Of a stretch of 64,000 nt of DNA, positions 56,611-64,000 are shown piece by piece. The notes beneath the pieces were generated by a model. It did not search any database. It worked only from the letters and a program-made list of their open reading frames with translations, and was not told the DNA's origin. The stretch is from the NCBI GenBank assembly GCA_019009955.1, contig CM032230.1, positions 3,186,001-3,250,000 on the forward strand. Reading direction: 5' to 3'. This stretch comes from Riptortus pedestris. Its lineage: Eukaryota > Arthropoda > Insecta > Hemiptera > Alydidae. Every line of letters begins with the position of its first letter. Position 1 is the stretch's first letter. The position numbers were made by a program, and so were the translations under genes.

Positions 56611-57534
56611 CTGCGTAAACTAAGCAGATTTCCCATTAGCTGGTATGACACAACGGTGACCTCAATTTACCATTCATTCTATTTAACTAATCTATGGCGG
56701 AAGGTCAACAAAAGAATGAAAACTTCAAATGATTATTAAACATCATTTTTCATCTCTCTTTATCTTATTTATTTATCAATCATAAATTTCTCATTTACTA
56801 TTTAGACTACACTTTATTTGAGATTTTATATATATATATTTCGTGACGTATCGAAATAAATCAGTTTTGAAAGCCATCCCCCGACTGCCGGGCTAGTGGA
56901 CGGTCCTGTAGAAAGATGTAGCCGTGAGTTTCTTTTCCTTTTTGTAGTAGATTTTCTCTAGATGAGGCGTCATATGGACGCGAAACTAGTACTAAGAGAA
57001 TAAAAATGATTTTCTGATGCTCATATTCTTTTGTCGACCTTCCGTCATAAATTAGTTAAAGTGAAGTTAAATAGGCCATATTTTCACGTATTTTCTCTAA
57101 GTCCGATGAGGAGTAAGAAGTCACTATTTACAAAAGGCAGAAAACAAGAATTAGCTGTTTGAAGAATTAGCTTAGCATATGATTAACGAGAAAATGTATA
57201 GATCAACACACAAAAACACAACACATACAACAACATTTTCCGATCTGACTAATAATAATGACGATATTTGTAATTTTCTAATTGCCCTCCTTTAACGTAA
57301 CTTTACTGTTGATGAAACGGTTAAATATCGAGAACGGTATAGAACAAATAAGCATTTTCGACTGTAGAATGTAAAATCTTACTTGATGAAGTTGTTACAC
57401 AGCGTTCTTGCTTGTATCTTTTATAAGAAAGGTCCTTTTATAAAAATATTCGGCATTTAAGCCTCGAATAAGAGGGCCCATGGCATATTGGCTTATTGTT
57501 AGCCTACAATTACTAAAAGGGTTTACTAAAGGCT
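56611..57534 (-). mobile_element. Family B element interrupted by a foldback
   Basis: ctgcgtaaactaagcagattt, cccattagctggtatg, acacaacggtgacctca, ccattcattctat as in other family B ends. After the foldback, family-like text resumes: ttttccgatctgac, aataatgacgatatttg, acggttaaatatcgagaacgg, ctcgaataagag, ggcttattgtta. The far end is not clear. Confidence 0.55.
56676..57060. mobile_element. Foldback insertion, possibly Penelope-like
   Basis: Left tttaactaatctatggcgg, aaggtcaacaaaagaat and right attcttttgtcgacctt, ccgtcataaattagttaaa are inverted copies of about 40 bp. Near the right arm, tctagatgag, stem gcgtc-atatg-gacgc, then gaaac form a hairpin with hammerhead-like junctions, although the usual CTGATGA core is altered to TAGATGA. 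A Penelope-like origin is a guess. Confidence 0.5.
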
Positions 57535-58454
57535 GAAAATTAAAAATCACAAAATCTCGGTTAATATTCCAGATAGAGAAAATGTGGACAGAACAACATT
57601 TATAGAAAATGCAATTTTCATCAAGATTTGTAACACAATTTTATTATTTATTATGTTGAGTTATTTTGAATGTTTAATTTCCCCAACTCTAATCCATGCC
57701 CACACAGCTCAGCTGTTAACGAACCTGACCTTTAGTTTTACATGAAACACTTATATATCGTGTTTGGTATCGATCGAACAAAAATTGCCAGCGGTAACAG
57801 ACGAGTATATATTGTTAAGTTTATTTCAAAAATAATAAACGTTGTTTTTTAGTGTTCTTTTGGATTGGAAAATTTAATACATGTTATGACTGCAATTTAT
57901 TTGATAATGCACTACACATTTTATACATAATTTTTAACTATTGCCCATAGTATGCACTGAAAACTTCACTTCTTATTGCACAGTACAATAACTCACGATC
58001 ACTGAAGTTCACAAAAATACGGCACTGCACTGCTCTTCACAAGGAACATGGCACTGCATTGTTCTTTACAAAAACACGCACTACACTGCTCTTTACATAA
58101 AACACTATACCGAAACTAAAAGCTGCACTGAACGTAATGTTATTCACTTGAAGAGAACTGAGAACAAACTAAAACTCGGAAGGGCTGCGTGATCAAAGAC
58201 AAAGGGCCAAGAATGGGCTAGATTCTAGAGGGCGTAGTCGAGACACCAACGGTCCTTCCATCGGTCGGCTCGTTTAATCTACTTTGTACTTCGTAAATAT
58301 GTGATAAACTCTTTTAATATTTCATGTACGTAGTTTTCGCAACAATATATAAAATTTGTATATAATATGTAATATAAAACGGACTTCATTTACGTCTTCT
58401 CGTAAGTCGGATCGCCTCGAATACAGGTGATTTCCTTTAAGGGAAATTTGCTAA
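57535..58454 (-). mobile_element. Family C element split by a solo LTR
   Basis: aatctcggttaatattcc, agatagagaaaatgtgg, ccacacagctcagctgttaac, gaacctgacctttag, aaaaattgccagcgg, taacagacgagtatatat. After the LTR: atatataaaa, acggacttcatttacgtc, gtcggatcgcctcg, tgatttcctttaaggg, aaatttgctaa. The TTAGCAG end is intact. Confidence 0.7.
57813..58344. mobile_element. Putative solo LTR, 532 bp
   Basis: Starts TGTTAAG, ends GCAACA (TG...CA, with TGTT/AACA inverted ends). It lies exactly inside the AT tract of a family C element: left flank tatatat, right flank atatata. The repeat obscures the target duplication. Inside are three near-repeats of about 30 bp (gcactgcactgctctt-, gcactgcattgttctt-, gcactacactgctctt-) at 58021-58110. 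A GC-richer block follows to 58265 (ggtccttccatcggtcgg). No internal coding region. Confidence 0.6.
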
Positions 58455-59164
58455 AAAACGCAAATCCACCAAAGGAACCTATATTGATCATGAATCAATA
58501 TTTTGTGAATCGAGCCTGGACGGAATGAACTATTAAAAAGCCATTTCCTCGCAGCGTGTACGAACCGTTTAACCTTAAAAAAAAAGTGTTCGGTAAAAAT
58601 TCATTCGATCATTTTTCGCTTTGGAGGATGAATCGTGGGAAATATGGGCAATGATTAATTGAAAATAAATTAAACTAGAAAGGGAAACGCTTTATCATGG
58701 AATAAGATTGATGAGAGAATAATCAATTGGTTGCCTCACTTCTTGGGGCTATCAACTCCCGCTATTCCCTTCATCATCATCTACAGCTCAAATCTTAAAC
58801 AATTTTCTTTGCAATTTATTTATTTTTACCGGATTTCTTTCCCAATAAATCATCTACTCAGGTATATCTACTCATGGAGCTAGATTCGAAAATATATTCA
58901 TATATATATATAGAGATCCCACATAAGAGGCGACGGAAATGAGCTCCAGTATGAATTTACCAACTGTAATAATCGACTTAATACACAACTTCCAAACACT
59001 TAGCAGAACTTTCGATAGATACCACATACTTTCATACCTGGAAAATTAAAATGTTGTAAATGACATTTAAAGGAAATGATAGATCTATGATTTTTATAAA
59101 CACTAAATTAACATTTTACTTATTTAAATATATGAAAATATAAAAAATATTTTAAATATTTCAT
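58455..59164. other. AT-rich spacer, nothing recognised
   Basis: No frame, RNA or repeat family that I can support. Confidence 0.45.
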
Positions 59165-59385
59165 AGTGGCTCAGGATAGACATTTGCGTTAAGCTGGTGA
59201 TTTATATCATTTGGAAAACCTAGAGTTACAAGTTAGATTCCCGCCTGAGCAATAGAAATATATTTAGTGAAAACCTAATTAAAAAATCCATAGTCTCAAC
59301 TGGCTAAATAGGGTTGGTAACCTATATATACCCCGTTCCAATTAGCCATTGTAGCACGAAGTACGCGTCAAAAATAATTTATGAT
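59165..59385 (+). mobile_element. tRNA-derived SINE, diverged
   Basis: gtggctcaggatagacattt, aaacctagagttacaag, ttagattcccgcctgagc (B box region), aatatatttagtg, caactggctaaatagggttgg, taacctatatataccccg, ccaattagccattgtagc. Confidence 0.7.
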
Positions 59386-59465
59386 CAGGCACACAAACGG
59401 TACAAGTTTCTCATCATTTATAACGCGTGCCATCTTTTAATAAATTTGCATGTCAATGAATTAAT

Positions 59466-59516
59466 AAGTCCCTTAAGGAAAATCTGCTTAGTTTACGCAG
59501 CCCATACGTGACGGAC
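59466..59516 (+). mobile_element. Family A, hairpin-end stub
   Basis: cccttaaggaaaatctgc, ttagtttacgcagcccata, cgtgacggac then TTTT. About 50 bp, so only the two ends joined together remain (5' palindrome core and 3' hairpin). Confidence 0.7.
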
Positions 59517-60065
59517 TTTTAAGTAATACTTGAAGGCGTTAGGCAATATTAGGACATGTTTTATGAAAATAAAAATCGTTTCGTGTTATTTTATGTTAAA
59601 ATTTAATCGAAATAAAAGTATTTTAGCTCCATTCTCGTCTTTTGAGTTGTTACATTTTATGAAAGGCTTGTTCATAAATACCCCATTCGACACGCTACCT
59701 GCCATTCAAAATAGTAACTACTAAGTAGTTAATTCGCCTTCTAGATAGAGTAGGTAGAGGGAGTGGGAGAAGATAGTTAGAGGGCCATTCACCAATAGCC
59801 TGCTATTCACGAGGCTGGGCGGGGGAGGGGTTCGAATAATGGAGAAGAAATCGTTAGTTCCTAACCTGCTCGAGTGCAGCCTACCTCTACAATAGCCCCC
59901 CCCCAAATGTACAGGTTATCTTTTATTGATCCCCTCCCTTTATGTCATCTATACCTCCAAATGCCTATTACCCTAGAACATAAATGGATCAGGGAAATGT
60001 CCATAAACCAAGGACCCCAGGATTCGGGAGTGGCTCAAAGATTACCTCATAACACATACTTGTTC
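59517..60065. other. Spacer, nothing recognised
   Basis: A G-rich patch lies at 59810-59835 and a poly-C run near 59900. No gene called. Confidence 0.45.
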
Positions 60066-60206
60066 TCTACCATAGCAGATTTCCATTGTGAGAAATCAGC
60101 TATTGAGGTAGTATTCGTTTCACGATTTTACGAGTTCTTTTGACGTCCATCGCTCCTCACGCAAACGATCACAAAAATAAGGTTTCTTCAAATAAGAATA
60201 TATATA

Positions 60207-60257
<51 letters not shown>
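60066..60257 (+). mobile_element. Family A 5' end with microsatellite
   Basis: atagcagatttccattg, gaaatcagctattgagg, tagtattcgtttcacg, gacgtccatcgctcc, then (AT)n at about 60200-60256. The body after the microsatellite has been replaced by a different element. Confidence 0.7.
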
Positions 60258-60258
<1 letters not shown>

Positions 60259-61022
60259 CTCAGTTACCCGGCTTCGCCCGGGAATTCATTTGAGGCTGAA
60301 TGGTGATGGTATTTTATTGGCAAGACTTTACATTGCACAATATTTTGATTTAGCGTTTAGGATTGATACCCGTCGTTGCCGTGGATTTGCTAATAATAGA
60401 ATATTTGTTCGATAAGGCTTCACTGTCTTCGATATTTTTATATTTCCCGTCTCTTATACATGTAAATATGGTGAATTTTTATTTCAGGCCTCCCTTATAA
60501 CCCCCCTCCCGTTCGAACCTAAAAATTTTAATATAACTTATAATCATGGAAGAATTAATGCTAATTGACATACCGAGCTTTGTTAAGTTCGGTTCAGCCG
60601 TTAGTGCCCAATAAAATTGTTGGCTCCCACTAAAGTTTTAACGTATAACTCATTTATACTTAGGTATACGACAAAAGTGTATATAGCAAAAGTTACTCTA
60701 AATAACAAAATAAACAACTTTTGTTATGCTTATATTTGCGTAAAAACCAATATAAAACGAAATATGGCTATTTTTAATTCCAGGCTTCCCTGATAACCCC
60801 CACTCCTGTTCGCCTCAGAGAAAATTAATATAGACTAATGTGTAAGTTTGGTTAGTAGTAATATTCATTCCAAGTTTCATAAAATTATGTTCTGCATTTT
60901 ATGCGTGAAAAGGTAACAAACATACACGAAAGAAACAAAATGCAGATATGGTGTCATGACATGTGAAACGAAAAGTTATCGTGAAATTTCGCGAAAAAAA
61001 TCAATGTACAGACAGAGGTTAC

Positions 61023-61074
<52 letters not shown>

Positions 61075-61075
61075 G
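60258..61075 (+). mobile_element. Dispersed element with ACCCGGCTTCGCCCGGG end
   Basis: Begins ttagctcagttacccgg, cttcgcccggg, a perfect CCCGG/CCGGG hairpin. Two internal blocks about 296 bp apart are alike: caggcctcccttataaccc at 60486 and caggcttccctgataaccc at 60782. It closes with ccaagtttcataaaatt, ggtaacaaacatac, cagacagaggttacaatta and an (AT)n tract (61027-61068). Such ends are common in arthropod repeats. The superfamily is not certain. Confidence 0.55.
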
Positions 61076-61433
61076 AAAGGATAATTATTTTCATTAATAT
61101 TTAAATTTAAACTATGTACCGGCTACTTCTCCGGGTCTTATATTGCACGGCAAGCATTTTTGTTTCCACCATCTCTGCTATAAGAGCTAATTTATCTATT
61201 TAATCCGAGATATAGCACATTTAGGCTAGATAATTAAAGAAACACTTACGCTCTTGTTGCATCTTGGGAGTCGACTGGTTCATTCTTCCTCCGAGATTGC
61301 CCTTTGGACTCATAGGGGTCCGCTGTCCTCCCTTTACAGGTGCTGCTACGTCGTTTAAAGCCTAGTACTAGTCACTCGGATCTCATAGATATAGAGACAA
61401 CGGGGTGGCTCTCAGGCTCGACCGTTACAATAT
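61076..61433. other. Spacer, nothing recognised
   Basis: A more balanced patch around 61260-61420, without a recognisable frame. Confidence 0.45.
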
Positions 61434-62110
61434 ATATATATATCTGCTATAGCTCTAGCGGTCGCAATTTTTGTTTTGCCGGAACCAAACTCGATCTATA
61501 ATTGTTTCATGTAAAACTAAAGATAAAGTTCGTTCTTCGCTGAAGTTGGCGGAGGTGGAAAGGGCTTAAAGGGGGGAGGGATTTCGAAAAATCAAAGTAT
61601 TTCTATTAATAATAATGGATAAACGTTGTAGAAAAATGGTGTAGAACCAATCTTATTGTGAATTTAATTTTCTATAAATATTTTACTTGAAACTTTTCAT
61701 TTATCCTGAATATTAATCGAGATATTTGCATTGCATTTTGCATTCAACATTCGAGATACTTGCGAGTTGACGAAATTGATTAATATTTCACGTTCTAATA
61801 TCGAAAATGTTTATTTTATAAATACTCTATTTTTAACTGTATCATATTGGCTAAAGTTTATAGCTGTTGTCGCCTTAATTTGGAGTAGGAATGAAGAAGG
61901 GGTGTGTTTAGAGGGCGAGGGGAAATTTAAGGAATTCATAATATCTTTGTGATTATGTGGCGTATCAAAAACGGTTATAGAACCAATTATGTTAAACTAT
62001 TGATGCTCTACAATTACAGTTCTTTCCATTTTTTTGTAGATCAGATTCTAAGCGAGTTTTTTGTACTTTCTTGTATTCAGCCTACAGTAAACGAACGAAG
62101 TTTTACTTAA
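61434..62110 (+). mobile_element. Family A/C body, two diverged tandem pieces
   Basis: First piece: short AT tract, tctgctatagctctagcgg, tcgcaatttttg, aaactcgatctataattg, gttcgttcttcgctgaag, a G-rich run, gaatattaatcgagatattt, tgcatt (to about 61735). Second piece repeats the order in weaker form: ctgttgtcgcc, ggggtgtgtttagaggg, aatatctttgtgattatg, aaccaattatgtt, cctacagtaaacg. No terminal ends. Confidence 0.55.
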
Positions 62111-62234
62111 AATTATAGAAGCAGAGAATATATTGTGAGATGAGATCAGTAGTATGCGTATTAGATCTTGATGAAGGCAATCAACACCAGTGATCTGCGG
62201 TTCTCTTCAGGAAGGACCGTGGTGTGGAATAAAC

Positions 62235-62809
62235 ATCTGTCACGTAGGGGCTGTGTGAAATAAGCAGATTTCTCACGTGAAGTTTTACAATAGAGAAATT
62301 TAACGAGAGCCGAAATGTTACGGAAACGGCCGAACTAGCTTTTGCCGGAAACTCACCACCGGAGTCAGCCGATCTCATCTCGCCCATTAATAAAACTGCA
62401 AATATCTCGGTTAATAATCGAGATAGAGAATACATGTATATAATAATATTTATAGTAAATTTAATTTTCAATAAGATTGATTTTATACAATTTTTTAACT
62501 CGACGTATAGTAACGGAGATATTTCGAATTTTTGAAAATACTTTTCTCTACCCCCCCTCCCACTGGTCGATTTCAGCCCTTAACGAACTTGATCTATATT
62601 TTTACATAAAACGTTTAAATATCGAGTTTGGTACCGATCAAACAAAAATAGCGACTGCTAGAGCGTTAACAGACAAATATTTATAATTTTTAATGGACTT
62701 CATTTTCGTTATATCCTGGGTAGGATCATGAACATTTGAAGAAATTTTTTGAAAATCGCGTCATGATTACGACCTCAATAGCTGATTTCCCTTGAGGGAA
62801 AACTGCTAA
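62235..62809 (-). mobile_element. Family A Helentron-like element, both ends present
   Basis: tctgtcacgtaggggctgtg, aataagcagatttctcacg, acggccgaactagcttttg, aaatatctcggttaat, a C-rich core, cccttaacgaacttgatc, gctagagcgttaacagac, very short AT, ttttcgttatatcctggg, tgatttcccttgagggaa and actgctaa. It shows that the microsatellite can be almost absent. Confidence 0.8.
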
Positions 62810-62875
62810 TAAAAAAATAACTCGCTTAATGTTCGAGATACATAAAAGACATGTATAGAATAATTAGAGAATATT
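62810..62875 (-). mobile_element. Family C fragment
   Basis: taaaaaaataactcgctta, gagatacataaaagacatg, tatagaataattagagaa. It matches 17104-17165, and in both places it directly follows a family A ctgctaa end. Confidence 0.6.
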
Positions 62876-63092
62876 TCAGGTTGGCCATGTGAGTTGAAGT
62901 TTTACGCTTAATCTCTCATGGTAAATCTAGAGTGGCGAGTTCGATTCCCGCCTGGGCAATAGGAATTTATTTAGTGACAAATTCATTAAATAAAATCCTT
63001 GGTAAAACCCTGGCTAGAAAGAGTGGTAAGCTGTTAATAACCCGTCCCTATTAGCCTTAGTCACAAATCATGGACGTTAATAAATTATATAT
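62876..63092 (+). mobile_element. tRNA-derived SINE
   Basis: tttcaggttggccatgtgag, taaatctagagtggcgag, ttcgattcccgcctgggc (intact B box), aggaatttatttagtg, ttaaataaaatccttgg, ccctggctagaaagagtgg, aataacccgtccctatt, agccttagtc, tggacgttaataaat tail. Confidence 0.8.
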
Positions 63093-63186
63093 ATGTGTAT
63101 AGTTTTCAACGGACCTCATTTTCGTCATCTCCTTTTGTAGGATTGATAGTACGACCTCAATAGCTGATTTAAGGGAAACCTGCTAA
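63093..63186 (-). mobile_element. Family A, 5'-end fragment
   Basis: tatatgtgtatagttttc, aacggacctcattttcgtc, gtacgacctcaatagctg, aagggaaacctgctaa. It follows the SINE tail directly. Confidence 0.7.
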
Positions 63187-63689
63187 AACAGTTTTGAGAT
63201 ACTGAATAGACTGTAATATTATTAGAGATAGTAAATGGATCGATAATTATTGAATTACGTTAATTGAATTAAAGTTATTTAAGATGGGCTGAGTGATTGA
63301 AGGTTTAAGAGGTTTGTATATAGGAAGGATTTGTAGAGAGCTGATCAAATATTGTGAGTGTTTGTGAAGATGGCCTCTTGACCTGAATAGAGTGCAAAGC
63401 CTGTAGATGGATCGAGATGAAGGTCACCGCCTTGACATTGTACTAGGGCGGAAATCGAACCTAGAGCTATTAGCGGTAATGGGCCAGCTAGCAGCAAGTT
63501 ACGTGACACACAAACCAAATATAGGCACTAGGCATTTCTATTTACATGGACAGAGTAAAGCAAGCATTGTTGTTGTAAATATTTCAGATTTCAAAGGAAA
63601 TATACGCATTGACCTTCCCTGAATCCATTTTGATTAGTTTCTTCTGTACGTACGTATCTAACTACGACAACGACAATATGGTTAAATAA
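63187..63689. other. Spacer with a weak tRNA-like segment
   Basis: On the - strand, 63438-63500 reads gctagctggcccattacc then ctaggttcgatttccgcc, which has an intact-looking B box and a poor A box. It could be the head of a second SINE family. No gene called. Confidence 0.35.
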
Positions 63690-64000
63690 GACCTTCCACT
63701 AGTCCAGTCGTTAACTTCTATAATCTTTAGTCAGTGTGAAACAGTTAGATATCGAGTATTGTATTTATCACATAAACATTTTCGATATAACAACGTAAAA
63801 TCTACGTCAACTCGCAGCGTATTAGCAAGTACCTCGACTGTATCGTAGAATGCTAAAATGTATTAAAATGCAAATATCCGGCTAATATTCAACATAAATG
63901 AAATCTTCTAGTACAATATTTATAGAAAATTAAATTCACAATAAGTTCTACACCATTTTTCTAAACAACGTTTATAACCCAGGTATATCCATTATTATTA
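63690..64000 (-). mobile_element. Family C fragment, running off the window
   Basis: ccttccactagtccagtcg, gttagatatcgagtattg, then a second start aaatgcaaatatccggcta, atattcaacataaatg, aattcacaataagttctac, caccatttttct. Truncated by the window edge. Confidence 0.5.

Noticed and set aside
1..64000. CRISPR array, bacterial operon or viral genome
   Set aside because: Tandem arrays here lack the short repeat plus unique spacer pattern. SINEs, splice sites, AT microsatellites and a PDE4 exon all point to an animal nuclear genome.

Overview
The window looks like the inside of one very large, repeat-filled intron region of an animal gene. It is AT-rich, holds no long open gene, and carries many eukaryotic mobile elements: tRNA-derived SINEs, piggyBac, hAT, copia, non-LTR retrotransposons, and a Helentron-like non-autonomous family. 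The only convincing host coding sequence is a 180-bp minus-strand exon at 46884-47063. It encodes the start of the UCR1 regulatory region of a PDE4-type cAMP phosphodiesterase (dunce in insects), with matching splice sites and codon phase. The exon wording and repeat types suggest an arthropod, plausibly an insect with large introns. I cannot name the species.

Layout. 1-3.0 kb: a microsatellite and a degenerate tandem array. 3.4-4.4 kb: a Helentron-like element (family A) with a foldback insert. 5.0-6.9 kb: a 126-bp minisatellite. 7-18 kb: many family A/B/C elements, most carrying an (AT)n tract at the same internal place, plus SINEs. 18-32 kb: mostly plain AT-rich sequence with two non-LTR retrotransposon remnants, a piggyBac-type MITE and small tandem arrays. 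32.4-34.0 kb: a striking minisatellite of 102-bp units, each made of two diverged 51-bp halves, that stays open for 432 codons on the minus strand. 34-41 kb: SINEs, a foldback element, long AT tracts. 41-46 kb: two internally deleted piggyBac copies in opposite orientation, one sitting in the TTAA of a family A/C element. 46.9 kb: the PDE4 exon. 47-50 kb: a hAT derivative with a perfect 8-bp target duplication, a LINE tail and a copia remnant. 50-64 kb: dense family A/B/C copies, SINEs, a segmental duplication, a putative solo LTR and a Penelope-like fragment.

Family A strand convention used below: the 5' end is TTAGCAGATTTCCC and the 3' end carries the CGCAG/CTGCG hairpin followed by GACGGAC and a T-rich flank. 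Families B and C are related, more diverged mosaics that share some of these blocks. The genes do not form a pathway. The biology here is one signalling-gene exon surrounded by nested mobile DNA. The most novel-looking item is the family A/B/C Helentron-like group, with its fixed microsatellite and modular ends.
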